Positions 27,840 to 35,880 of a stretch of DNA of 64,000 nucleotides are shown here, piece after piece. Position numbers and translations under genes: made by a program. Position 1 is the first letter of the stretch, and every line of letters starts with the position of its first letter. Below the pieces are notes generated by a model. That model saw only the letters and a program-made list of their open reading frames with translations, had not been told where the DNA came from and did no database searches. The DNA is taken from assembly GCA_023369685.1 (NCBI GenBank), contig SACZ01000003.1:652330-716329 (forward strand), written 5' to 3'. Source of the stretch: Prolixibacteraceae bacterium JC049. Lineage in GTDB: Bacteria; Bacteroidota; Bacteroidia; Bacteroidales; Prolixibacteraceae.

Positions 27840-28793
27840 ATGTCAGAAACTGTTCGCGAACCGATTGAAGATTTCGGTTTAAGTAAAAAGCACAAAACCA
27901 CAACTTTATTTTCTAAAATCGGAATTGTAGGTTGCGGAAAAATTGGTCAGAAAATTGCTCGTAATGCAAGTGCTGCAGGTATCGAAGTTGTTTTTGTTGA
28001 GGTTTCAGAAGAAAAGATCAACGAAGCAACAGAGAATATTACTAGCTTCTTAGACAACATGATTGCTCACTGGGGTATGACAGATGGTGAGAAGCGTGCA
28101 ATCTTGTCAAGAATTAAAGGAACAACTGATTATGCAGATCTTGCAGGTTGTGAATTTGTTGTAGAGGCAATTAATGCTATCGATAGAGGTAAGCGTGTAG
28201 CTGATAGAAAAGAGATTTTCCGTAAAGTGGAAGCTGTAGTTGCTGATGATTGTATTATTGCAACTAACTCAACTACTATCATTATTACAGAATTGTCTTC
28301 TGAGTTGACAAGAAAAGATCGTAGTATTGGTCTACATTTCTTTATTGCATCTCCTGAGGCTAGAATCGTAGAGGTTGTTCGTGGATTATATACTTCGGAT
28401 GAAACCTACCAGAAAGTAAGAAAATTTGTTAAGCTAATCAATCACGGAGTAATTCCAGTAGAGGAAAGTGCTGGATTGGTAAGTGTACGTATTTTCACTG
28501 TGCTATTGAATGAAGCTTGTGAGTTATTCCTAGAAGGTGTAGCTGAGAAGAAAGATATAGATAAAACAATGGGTATTGGATTCGGAATGCGTTTCGGACC
28601 ATTTACTACAGCTGATATTATTGGATTGGATAAAGTTGTTCGTTGGATGGATAACATGTATTCAGAGTTTGGTGATGTTAAGTACAAGCCAAACCCAATG
28701 ATTAAACGTTTGGTTAGAGCAAAGAACTATGGTGTTCCTACAGGTGAGGGATTCTATAAGTACGACGACCTAGGAAATCGTATTTGCGAATAA
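27840..28793 (+). CDS. 3-hydroxybutyryl-CoA dehydrogenase-like protein, atypical active site
   Basis: Product of 317 aa. The N-terminal Rossmann fold is intact (IGIVGCGKIGQKIA, 27-40, GxGxxG), as is the second half with GLHFF (164-168) and KPNPMIKRLVRAKNYG. Compared with usual HBD: the HFFNP motif reads HFFIA (residues 166-170) and the catalytic Asn of the VNR motif is Val216 in SVRIF (215-219). His166 and Glu178, the other two residues of the catalytic set, remain. The reductase activity toward acetoacetyl-CoA is therefore uncertain. It has a good ribosome site (AGGAGAAA) and sits between pta and ack, 28 nt after pta; crotonase and thiolase genes are not present here. Confidence 0.78.
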   Translation: MSETVREPIEDFGLSKKHKTTTLFSKIGIVGCGKIGQKIARNASAAGIEVVFVEVSEEKINEATENITSFLDNMIAHWGMTDGEKRAILSRIKGTTDYADLAGCEFVVEAINAIDRGKRVADRKEIFRKVEAVVADDCIIATNSTTIIITELSSELTRKDRSIGLHFFIASPEARIVEVVRGLYTSDETYQKVRKFVKLINHGVIPVEESAGLVSVRIFTVLLNEACELFLEGVAEKKDIDKTMGIGFGMRFGPFTTADIIGLDKVVRWMDNMYSEFGDVKYKPNPMIKRLVRAKNYGVPTGEGFYKYDDLGNRICE

Positions 28794-28841
28794 CCTTAGT
28801 GAGTTATCATTCAAAGTTTAAACTTCAAAGAATTAAAGAAG

Positions 28842-30050
28842 ATGAAGATTCTAGTATTGAACTGTGGTAGTTCATCAATTAAATATCAGCTTTTCGAAAT
28901 GAACGATCAGCGTGTTCTTGCCAAAGGTGTAATCGAAAAAATTGGCTTGAAAGGATCGTTCCTTAAACATACAAAAGAAGATGGCGAGAAAGTTATCTTC
29001 GAAGGAGAAATCTTAGACCACAAAAGTGGTATCGAATATGTATTGGGTGTTTTAACTAGCGTTAAGCATGGTTGTATTAGTAACCTTGAAGAGCTAGATG
29101 CTGTTGGACACCGTGTGGTACATGGTGGCGAGAAATTTAACTCAAGTGTTTTCATTACCGACGAGGTAGTGAAAGAGATGGAAGAGTGTATCGATCTTGC
29201 ACCACTTCATAACCCACCAAACTTAAAAGGTATTGCAGCAATGGAAGAGCTTGTTCCTGGTATTCCTCAGGCAGGTGTATTCGATACTGCATTCCACCAA
29301 ACAATGGATGCGAAGGCTTATTTGTATGGTCTTCCTTATACATTGTATAAAAAATACGGAATTCGCCGTTATGGTTTCCACGGAACAAGTCACCGTTACG
29401 TGTCAAAACGTGCATGTGAAATTGCTGGTTTAGATTACGACAAAGCTAAAGTGATTGTTTGTCACTTAGGTAACGGAGCTTCAGTTTGTGCTATTAAAAA
29501 CGGAAAATCAGTTGATACTTCAATGGGATTCACTCCAGTTGAAGGATTGATGATGGGAACACGTGTTGGAGACCTTGATGCAGGTGCTTTAACTTACATC
29601 ATGGACAAAGAGCAGATTGGTACTAAAACAGCTTCTGCATTGTTGAATAAGCATAGTGGATGGTTAGGTATTACTGGTATCTCTTCTGATGCTCGTGACA
29701 TTGAAGATGCTGCTGCTAAAGGAAACGAAAGAGCTCAGTTGTGTATGGATATGTATGACTACCGTATTAAGAAATACGTTGGTGCATATGCTGCTGCAAT
29801 GGGTGGAGTTGATATCCTTGTATTTACAGGAGGTATTGGCGAGAATGGAGACATTAACCGTGCCGGTATTTGCAAAGACATGGAGTTCTTAGGAGTTACA
29901 TGTGACGATTCAATCAATAAAGGCCTTCGTGGTAAAGAGAAAATATTTAGTAAAGAAGGGGCTTCAGTAAAAGTAATGGTTGTTCCTACTGATGAGGAAT
30001 TAATGATTGCTGAAGATACATTGAAGATTATTAGCGATTTGAAAAAATAA
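28842..30050 (+). CDS. ackA: Acetate kinase (first copy)
   Basis: Product of 402 aa, an acetate kinase of the ASKHA fold. Motifs: MKILVLNCGSSSIKY at the start, GHRVVHGGEKF, RYGFHGTSHRYVS, VCHLGNGASVCAI, and DTSMGFTPVEGLMMGTRVG. It makes ATP and acetate from acetyl phosphate. This copy has TRVGDLDAGAL where the second copy has TRSGSIDPGIL, the more usual form in enteric AckA. It starts 48 nt after the Hbd-like gene and ends just before a terminator. Confidence 0.93.
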   Translation: MKILVLNCGSSSIKYQLFEMNDQRVLAKGVIEKIGLKGSFLKHTKEDGEKVIFEGEILDHKSGIEYVLGVLTSVKHGCISNLEELDAVGHRVVHGGEKFNSSVFITDEVVKEMEECIDLAPLHNPPNLKGIAAMEELVPGIPQAGVFDTAFHQTMDAKAYLYGLPYTLYKKYGIRRYGFHGTSHRYVSKRACEIAGLDYDKAKVIVCHLGNGASVCAIKNGKSVDTSMGFTPVEGLMMGTRVGDLDAGALTYIMDKEQIGTKTASALLNKHSGWLGITGISSDARDIEDAAAKGNERAQLCMDMYDYRIKKYVGAYAAAMGGVDILVFTGGIGENGDINRAGICKDMEFLGVTCDDSINKGLRGKEKIFSKEGASVKVMVVPTDEELMIAEDTLKIISDLKK

Positions 30051-30060
30051 TTTAAAACGA

Positions 30061-30092
30061 AAGAGTTGGAGTTTTCTCCAGCTCTTTTTTTT
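30061..30092 (+). terminator. Intrinsic terminator between the two acetate kinase genes
   Basis: AGAGTTGGAG pairs with CTCCAGCTCT (one G-U) around a TTTT loop and is followed by a T run. It ends only about 15 nt before the ATG of the second ack, so the second gene depends on read-through or on a start inside this region. Confidence 0.85.
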
Positions 30093-30105
30093 GAATACAA
30101 CAAAC

Positions 30106-31335
30106 ATGAATATTCTGGTTTTAAACTGTGGAAGTTCTTCCATAAAATTTCAGTTGTTAGAAATTACTGACGAGGCAAAAGTATTGGCAAAAGGAATGGC
30201 CGATCGTGTGGGGATGGACAATAGCGAATTGGAATACAAAGTTCCTAATCAAACGGAATTGGTTTTTCGAGATAAAATTGAAAACCACACCGAAGGAATT
30301 GATCGTATTTTATCGGTATTGGTAGATGGTAAGACAGCGGTTTTAAGTGAATTGTCAGAAATTGATGCTGTGGGACACCGAGTGGCTCATGGAGGAGAAC
30401 AATTCTCAGAAAGTGTAATGGTTAATGAAGAGGTTGCCGATGGAATTAGAAATTGCATCGATTTGGCTCCTTTGCATAACCCTGCCAACCTAGCTGGAAT
30501 TGAAGCAATGGAGCGTCTACTGCCAGGTGTACCTCAGGTTGCTGTTTTCGATACTGCATTTCATCAGTCGATGGATAAAGAAGCTTTCCTTTACAGTATT
30601 CCTTATGAGTATTATCAAAAATACGGTATTCGTCGTTACGGCTTCCATGGAACCAGTCATAAGTTTGTTGCTGAAAAAGCTTGTAATATTTTAGGAAAAG
30701 ATTTCAAATCGATGAAAATAATTACCTGTCATTTAGGTAATGGAGCTTCAATTGCTGCCATAAAAAACGGTAAGTCAATTGATACATCGATGGGATTTAC
30801 TCCAAACGAAGGGTTAATGATGGGAACCAGAAGTGGTTCTATCGATCCGGGTATCTTGCCTTTTATTGCGAAAAAGGAAGGTAAAGAATTAAGCGATCTA
30901 AACAACCTGATAAATAAAGAGAGTGGGGTAAAAGGCATATCTCAGCATTCTTCCGATATGCGCGATTTGGCTGAAGCTGCAGAATGCGGTAATAAGCAGG
31001 CGGAATTGGCATTGCGTATGTATGCTCAGCGTGTAAAAAAATACATTGGTGCCTACACTGCTTCTTTAAACGGATTGGATTTATTGATCTTTACAGGTGG
31101 AATTGGAGAGAATAATCACTTCGTTCGTAACTTGTGTTTGTCGGATTTAGAATATTTAGGTATCGATTTCGATAAAGAGAAGAATAAGACAATTCGTGGG
31201 AAAGACAGTATGTTATCCACTTCTGAATCTAAAGTTCGAGTTATGGCAATAACAACCAACGAGGAGTTGGTGATTGCCAGAGAAACTTACCATATTACTC
31301 AGAAGTTAAAGTATCAGGAAGAAGTATCTCATTAA
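30106..31335 (+). CDS. Acetate kinase paralogue (second copy)
   Basis: Product of 409 aa from ATG at 30106; the frame also has a TTG 15 nt upstream, which I reject because it lies at the end of the terminator. Motifs are those of acetate kinase: ILVLNCGSSSIKFQ, GHRVAHGGEQF, RYGFHGTSHKFVA, CHLGNGASIAAI, DTSMGFTPNEGLMMGTRSG and FTGGIGENNHFVRN. It is clearly homologous to the copy before it but diverged in the middle and the end. It may have another regulation or substrate preference (propionate, for example), which the sequence does not tell. A terminator hairpin overlaps its stop codon. Confidence 0.9.
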   Translation: MNILVLNCGSSSIKFQLLEITDEAKVLAKGMADRVGMDNSELEYKVPNQTELVFRDKIENHTEGIDRILSVLVDGKTAVLSELSEIDAVGHRVAHGGEQFSESVMVNEEVADGIRNCIDLAPLHNPANLAGIEAMERLLPGVPQVAVFDTAFHQSMDKEAFLYSIPYEYYQKYGIRRYGFHGTSHKFVAEKACNILGKDFKSMKIITCHLGNGASIAAIKNGKSIDTSMGFTPNEGLMMGTRSGSIDPGILPFIAKKEGKELSDLNNLINKESGVKGISQHSSDMRDLAEAAECGNKQAELALRMYAQRVKKYIGAYTASLNGLDLLIFTGGIGENNHFVRNLCLSDLEYLGIDFDKEKNKTIRGKDSMLSTSESKVRVMAITTNEELVIARETYHITQKLKYQEEVSH

Positions 31336-31352
31336 CGAGATACTTCTTCTTG
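31318..31352 (+). terminator. Hairpin overlapping the stop of the second acetate kinase
   Basis: GAAGAAGTATCTC and GAGATACTTCTTC form a perfect 13-bp stem with a 6-nt loop that contains the TAA stop. The following T stretch is poor, so termination may be partial. Confidence 0.7.
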
Positions 31353-31559
31353 CATTTCCCCCTTTTGTTGCATTTCCTGACTTTTGACAGATTAAGTAGA
31401 GAATGTAATTCTTTTTTTAAATCCGCTTTCAGAAAATTACTTCCCATTGATAAATCGCTTTCATTATTAAGCGAACTACCCAAAATGATGTTTCAATAAC
31501 ATGTTCAAATCTAGCTTTAAGTTTTATAATTTCGAAGTATAAACTTAAAGTCAATTCAG

Positions 31560-32462
31560 ATGGAGATTAAAAAGCTTTCTGAGATTTTCGATTACTTAAA
31601 AGGAAATGAGAAAAAACGATTAGTTGTAGCTAATCCAATAGATAGTCATTCAATTGAAGCTGTGGCAAAAGCCGTTGGTATGGGAATTGTCGATGCAGTT
31701 TTAGTGGGCGATGAGCAAAAGATAAAAGCCATTTGTGAACAAGAAAAAATTGATGTTGGTCAATTTCGAATTGTACACACCGAGGCCAATGAAGACCCTG
31801 CTAGAAAGGCGGTTGCTTTAATTAATGCAGGCGAAGGCGAACTACTAATGAAAGGTTTGGTTAGCACCGACGTATATATGCGTGCTATTCTAAACAAAGA
31901 AAATGGTCTTTTACCTCCTAAAGCCGTATTAAGTCACGTTACTGTTATTGAAAATGCTAAATATCACAAGCTGATGGTAGTTAGTGATGTGGCAATTATT
32001 CCAGCTCCCGATTTGAAGCAAAAATCGGTAATGATTGGATATATTGTTAAAACGGCTAAGGCACTTGGAATTGAAACTCCAAAAGTGGCTTTAATTGCAG
32101 CAACAGAGCAAGTTTTGCCAGGAATGCAAGCATGTGTCGATGCAGCTATGTTGGCAAAAATGAGCGAACGAGGACAAATTAAAGGAGCTATCGTTGATGG
32201 TCCATTGGCATTAGATGTAGCAGTAGATGGCGAAGCTGCAGAAATTAAAGGCTTAACAAGTCCTGTGGCTGGAGATGCCGATTGTTTGTTGTTCCCAAAT
32301 ATCGAAGCAGGAAATGTGTTTTATAAGATGAATACGAAGCTTTGCGATTCAGAACAAGCAGCGTTTGTAGCTGGAGCCAAGGTGCCTTGTATTTTGTCTT
32401 CACGAGGAGATAGTACTCAAACAAAATTGAATTCTATAGCGTTATCAGCACTTCTAGGATAA
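31560..32462 (+). CDS. ptb: Phosphate butyryltransferase
   Basis: Product of 300 aa of the PTA_PTB family, about the usual length for Ptb (301). It has LVVANPIDSHSIEAVAKAV, LINAGEGELLMKGLVSTD, VSDVAIIPAPDLKQK, and SPVAGDADCLLFPNIEAGNVFYKM near the C-terminus. It converts butyryl-CoA and phosphate into butyryl phosphate. The adjacent butyrate kinase starts 3 nt after its stop, so the two form an operon of the clostridial ptb-buk type. Confidence 0.95.
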   Translation: MEIKKLSEIFDYLKGNEKKRLVVANPIDSHSIEAVAKAVGMGIVDAVLVGDEQKIKAICEQEKIDVGQFRIVHTEANEDPARKAVALINAGEGELLMKGLVSTDVYMRAILNKENGLLPPKAVLSHVTVIENAKYHKLMVVSDVAIIPAPDLKQKSVMIGYIVKTAKALGIETPKVALIAATEQVLPGMQACVDAAMLAKMSERGQIKGAIVDGPLALDVAVDGEAAEIKGLTSPVAGDADCLLFPNIEAGNVFYKMNTKLCDSEQAAFVAGAKVPCILSSRGDSTQTKLNSIALSALLG

Positions 32463-32465
32463 ATC

Positions 32466-33557
32466 ATGGAGAAGAATGAAATCTTAATCCTGGCTATCAA
32501 TCCAGGATCGACGTCAACCAAATTCGCTGTTTTTGCAAATGAACAGTGTGTGTTGCAAAAAACAATTCGTCACACAGTTGAGGAATTGGCGGTTTATGAG
32601 AAAATAACCGATCAGTTTGAATTCCGCAAAGCATTAATTTTCGATGAATTGAGAAGAGAAAATGTTGAGTTGGGGAAAATCAAATATGTGATTGGTCGTG
32701 GTGGTTTAACTTACCCTCTAGAGTCGGGTATTTACGAAGTAAACGACTTAATGTTAGAGCACTTGAGAAATAGTGTGATGGGTGAGCATGCCAGTAACCT
32801 TGGGCCAATTTTGGCACACGATATTGCTCAGCATTTGGGAAATGTGAAAGCATTTATTGCCGATCCGGTTGTTACCGACGAGATGGAAGATGTAGCACGT
32901 TATGCAGGACATCCTCTTTTCGAGCGTAAATCGATTTTCCATGCCTTAAATCAAAAGGCAATTGCCCGAGAGCACGCACGAACAGTAAATAAGAACTACG
33001 AAGAGATGAACTTGATATTGGTTCACCTTGGAGGAGGAATTTCTGTAGGAGCTCACCGTCAGGGAAAAATCATTGATGTAAATAATGCATTGAATGGTGA
33101 AGGTCCTTTCACTCCTGAGCGTAGTGGTACATTGCCAGCAGGTCAGTTGGTTGATTTGTGTTTCAGTGGAAAATATACTCAGACTGAAATTAAGCGAATG
33201 ATTACTGGAGAGGGTGGTTTTGTTGCTTATTTGGGAACAAACGATGCCTATACAGTAGAGAAAAAAGTAGCTGCAGGAGATGAGGAGTTTGCCAAAGTAC
33301 AAGAAGCAATGAGCTATCAGATTGCCAAAGGAATTGGCGAGATGGCAGTAGTGCTTGATGGAAAAGTAGACGGTATTCTTATTACTGGAGGTATGGCTTA
33401 CGATAAGGCAATGATGGCACAGATTCGTACCAAAGTAGAATTCATTGCTCCTGTGTTTATCTATCCAGGAGAGGATGAGTTGAAAGCCTTGGCTATGAAC
33501 GTTTATTGGTTAGATCGTGGAGTAATTCAATCAAGAGTTTACGATAAACAAGGATAG
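32466..33557 (+). CDS. buk: Butyrate kinase
   Basis: Product of 363 aa, a kinase of the acetate/propionate kinase superfamily. Motifs: LAINPGSTSTKFAVF at the start, YVIGRGGLTYPL, GEHASNLGPILAHDIA, LVHLGGGISVGAH, NALNGEGPFTPERSGTLP and ILITGGMAYD. It converts butyryl phosphate and ADP to butyrate and ATP, the last step of the ptb-buk route. It follows ptb with a 3-nt gap. Its terminators separate it from the convergent ribosomal operon. Confidence 0.95.
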   Translation: MEKNEILILAINPGSTSTKFAVFANEQCVLQKTIRHTVEELAVYEKITDQFEFRKALIFDELRRENVELGKIKYVIGRGGLTYPLESGIYEVNDLMLEHLRNSVMGEHASNLGPILAHDIAQHLGNVKAFIADPVVTDEMEDVARYAGHPLFERKSIFHALNQKAIAREHARTVNKNYEEMNLILVHLGGGISVGAHRQGKIIDVNNALNGEGPFTPERSGTLPAGQLVDLCFSGKYTQTEIKRMITGEGGFVAYLGTNDAYTVEKKVAAGDEEFAKVQEAMSYQIAKGIGEMAVVLDGKVDGILITGGMAYDKAMMAQIRTKVEFIAPVFIYPGEDELKALAMNVYWLDRGVIQSRVYDKQG

Positions 33558-33566
33558 TTTAATTGC

Positions 33567-33600
33567 ATTGCCGGTACTTGTGCTGGCAATGTGGTTTTTT
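33567..33600 (+). terminator. Terminator of ptb-buk
   Basis: Stem ATTGCC with GGCAAT, extendable by weaker pairs, followed by a T run after GTGG. Confidence 0.6.
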
Positions 33601-33621
33601 AAATCAAAATGCACAAAAAAA

Positions 33622-33656
33622 GAAAAGCCATCTGTCTCACGACGATGGCTTTTTTA
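33622..33656. terminator. Bidirectional terminator between buk and rplI
   Basis: AAAAGCCATC pairs with GATGGCTTTT around an 11-nt loop, with A run before and T run after. Confidence 0.9.
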
Positions 33657-33712
33657 TTGTTTGAATGTTTGAAAAACGTTTGAATCGTATAAGTTCGTGA
33701 ATAAGTTAAATA

Positions 33713-34159
33713 TTACTCAGAAACAACTTCGAATTCAAAATCAACTACAACCTTACGGTGAAGTTTGATCTTAGCGGTAAATTTACCCACTTCTTTGATT
33801 GTGTCTTCAGCAATGTTAATTTGCTTTCTTTCAATCTCGAATCCTTGAGCTTTAATCGCTTCAGCCAACTGGATAGAGTTAACTGATCCGAAAATTTTAC
33901 CTGTCGAACTTGTTTTCGCGCCAATCGATACTTTAACTTCTTGAAGTTTTGCAGCTAATGCTTCAGCTTCTTCAACTAGTTTAGCCTCTTTGTGTGCTCT
34001 TTGTTTTTGATTTTCAGCTAAAATCTTTTTAGCCGACTCAGTGGCTAGAATAGCCATCTTCTGAGGAATAAGGAAGTTACGAGCATAACCGTCTTTAACA
34101 GTTACGATGTCATCCTTATGTCCTAATCTCTGAATATCTTGTAAAAGAATAATTTCCAT
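33713..34159 (-). CDS. rplI: 50S ribosomal protein L9
   Basis: Product of 148 aa. The N-terminal RNA-binding domain is typical (MEIILLQDIQRLGHKDDIVTVKDGYARNFLIP), then the long Lys/Glu-rich connecting helix and the C-terminal domain (IFGSVNSIQLAEAI, residues about 88-101). It is the third gene of the rpsF-rpsR-rplI operon, in the order common in bacteria, 15 nt after rpsR. Confidence 0.97.
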   Translation of the reverse strand: MEIILLQDIQRLGHKDDIVTVKDGYARNFLIPQKMAILATESAKKILAENQKQRAHKEAKLVEEAEALAAKLQEVKVSIGAKTSSTGKIFGSVNSIQLAEAIKAQGFEIERKQINIAEDTIKEVGKFTAKIKLHRKVVVDFEFEVVSE

Positions 34160-34174
34160 TTTTCTCTACTTTTA

Positions 34175-34444
34175 TTATTTCAACAAATCAGTTACATAAG
34201 GCAACAAAGCAATGTGACGTGCTCTTTTGATTGCCTGAGCTACTTTTCTTTGGTATTTCAAAGAAGTACCTGTAATTCTTCTAGGAAGAATTTTACCTTG
34301 CTCATTCAAGAACTTCTTAAGGAATTCTGGATCCTTGTAATCCACGTACTTGATGCCATTTTTCTTAAAACGACAGTACTTTTTCTTTTTAATCTCAACT
34401 GACGGTGGAGTCAGGTATCTGATTTCTGATGAATTTGCTGCCAT
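34175..34444 (-). CDS. rpsR: 30S ribosomal protein S18
   Basis: Product of 89 aa with the S18 core: [20 protein letters not shown], then [20 protein letters not shown] and [12 protein letters not shown]. It binds 16S rRNA as a partner of S6. It lies 3 nt after rpsF and 15 nt before rplI. Confidence 0.97.
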   Translation of the reverse strand: MAANSSEIRYLTPPSVEIKKKKYCRFKKNGIKYVDYKDPEFLKKFLNEQGKILPRRITGTSLKYQRKVAQAIKRARHIALLPYVTDLLK

Positions 34445-34447
34445 GCT

Positions 34448-34804
34448 CTAGTTCTCCTTTTTTTCTGCTTTTTCTTTCAACTGATTTCTTCTTTTCAAGC
34501 TGTATTCTGCAGAGTATTTGTCCATCTTAACAGTTAAGAAACGGATAATACGCTCGTCACGCTTAAATTCAGTCTCGTACTTAGTAATAAAAGCTGCATC
34601 AGCTTTAAACTCAAACAGGTGATAGAAACCTGTGCTTTTCTTCTGGATTGGGTAAGCTAGCTTACGCATTCCCCAGTCCTCTTCGTGAATCATCTCACCA
34701 CCGTTGCTAACGATGAGATCCTTGAACTTAGTTACCGCTTCCTTTACCTGAGCATCAGATAAAACGGGAGTAGCTATGAAAACGGTTTCATACTGGTTCA
34801 TCAT
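34448..34804 (-). CDS. rpsF: 30S ribosomal protein S6
   Basis: Product of 118 aa with the ferredoxin-like S6 fold: [41 protein letters not shown] and [12 protein letters not shown]. The C-terminal tail is Lys/Glu-rich as in other Bacteroidota. First gene of the rpsF-rpsR-rplI operon; a matching promoter lies upstream. Confidence 0.97.
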   Translation of the reverse strand: MMNQYETVFIATPVLSDAQVKEAVTKFKDLIVSNGGEMIHEEDWGMRKLAYPIQKKSTGFYHLFEFKADAAFITKYETEFKRDERIIRFLTVKMDKYSAEYSLKRRNQLKEKAEKKEN

Positions 34805-34854
34805 AAAACTCTACGTTTTAATTGTTTAACAAAAATTTGACTTAAAATGTCGCG

Positions 34855-34885
34855 CAAAAATAAGGAAAATAGTCGTACAATCCAA
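34855..34885 (-). promoter_or_regulatory. Promoter of rpsF-rpsR-rplI
   Basis: On the minus strand, TTG at 34885-34883 and TATTTTTG at 34862-34855 are separated by 20 nt, which fits the Bacteroidota promoter consensus. The leader to rpsF is about 45 nt. Confidence 0.65.
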
Positions 34886-34918
34886 TGCGAAGGCTTAAAA
34901 ATGAGTGGTTTTGCATAA

Positions 34919-34945
34919 GAAAAACGGGTTACTTGTTGTAACCCG
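34919..34945 (-). terminator. Minus-strand terminator with no gene behind it
   Basis: CGGGTTAC (34925-34932) pairs with GTAACCCG (34938-34945) around a 5-nt loop. On the minus strand it is followed by a T run. No protein gene on the minus strand ends here, so it may close a small RNA transcribed from 34950-35400 or insulate the ribosomal operon. Confidence 0.7.
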
Positions 34946-35279
34946 CTACTCATAGTTTAGTTTAGTTAGACCAGAAAATAGATATTGGTTCTTTTAAAGA
35001 GAAAAGGTAGATAGTAAAAAATCTTATTAATTAAGATTTCTTGCTTTTAGCACTGCTAATATAGTCACTTATTTGAAATAAATGTTAAAAAATATAAAAA
35101 AACTGATAGGGTCTGGTGGGTGAGTTTTGTTATTGAGTTGTAAAACAATGAATTGTGGTTTTTGTTTTTTTAACACTTATTTGTGGACTTTAAGAGATAA
35201 GGTTAAATTAATACACTTGTTTTTGCCATGTTAAAATTTTGACGTGAATAATCTGATCGAGAATAAAAACAATCAACCT

Positions 35280-35316
35280 TGTTAGGTCAATAATTGTTCT
35301 GTTAGGTCAATGATTG
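35280..35316 (+). repeat. Two direct repeats upstream of padR, possible operator
   Basis: TGTTAGGTCAATAATTG (35280) and TGTTAGGTCAATGATTG (35300) match at 16 of 17 positions with a 20-nt period, about two helical turns. They lie about 95 nt upstream of the padR promoter start and could bind a dimeric regulator. Confidence 0.5.
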
Positions 35317-35411
35317 AAATAACTGGTAAATGACTGAAAGTGTTAAATCTTTAAGAATGCTAGCAGGTTAGCGTTTTATGAGCAGATTCTAAATCCTTGT
35401 TTGGTTTTTAC

Positions 35412-35441
35412 TTGTAATTCTTAATTAGGTTTGTATTTTTG
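35412..35441 (+). promoter_or_regulatory. Promoter of the PadR gene
   Basis: TTG at 35412-35414, 19-nt spacer, TATTTTTG at 35434-35441, an exact fit to the Bacteroidota consensus. The leader is about 37 nt. Confidence 0.75.
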
Positions 35442-35484
35442 TATTCACAGGAAAATAATAGGGGTATAACCATTTTAGAAAGCT

Positions 35485-35811
35485 ATGACTAAAATTTCAA
35501 AAGAACTAGTAGGTGCAACAGCTGTGCCTATGATCCTTTCAATTTTGGAGCAAGGCGAAAGCTATGGGTATCAAATTATCCAGAAAGTTAAAAAACTTTC
35601 GAATAACCAAATCGTATGGAAAGAGGGAAGCTTATATCCGGTTCTCCACAAAATGGAAAATGCTAAGCTAATTAAATCAGAATGGCAGATTGCAGAGAAT
35701 GGTAGACCGCGTAAGTATTATGTGATTCTTGATGGTGGTAAAGAGATGTTGCTTCAAGAAAAAGAAAATTGGAAGATGGTGAATGATATTTTTGCCCACT
35801 TTTGGGGGTAG
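35485..35811 (+). CDS. PadR family transcriptional regulator
   Basis: Product of 108 aa, the size of PadR subfamily 2. The winged helix is clear: VPMILSILEQGESYGYQII, WKEGSLYPVLHKMENAKLIK and GRPRKYYVILDGGKEML. Such proteins usually repress genes next to them, often transporters or detoxification genes, but here the downstream neighbour is convergent, so the targets are elsewhere or the gene controls itself. Short direct repeats lie upstream. Confidence 0.93.
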   Translation: MTKISKELVGATAVPMILSILEQGESYGYQIIQKVKKLSNNQIVWKEGSLYPVLHKMENAKLIKSEWQIAENGRPRKYYVILDGGKEMLLQEKENWKMVNDIFAHFWG

Positions 35812-35845
35812 AGAATAAACATACTTTCATTAAAGACGAGTGAAA

Positions 35846-35880
35846 GAAAGGCTGCAATTTATTTGCAGCCTTTCTTGTTT
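35846..35880. terminator. Bidirectional terminator between padR and the peroxidase gene
   Basis: GAAAGGCTGCAA pairs with TTGCAGCCTTTC (12 bp, perfect) with a T-rich tail. It ends directly at the stop of the convergent gene. Confidence 0.9.

Larger units (their letters stand above)
34805..35484. other. 680-bp intergenic region with regulatory signals
   Basis: This gap between the divergent rpsF and padR genes holds the rpsF promoter, a minus-strand terminator with no protein gene before it, an A/T-rich near-palindrome around 35018-35040, two direct repeats at 35280-35316 and the padR promoter. I see no protein-coding frame worth calling and no tRNA. Confidence 0.6.

Noticed and set aside
30091-30105. 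TTG start five codons upstream for the second acetate kinase
   Set aside because: It overlaps the end of the terminator T run and lacks a leader; ATG at 30106 gives the usual start ILVLNCGSSSIK.
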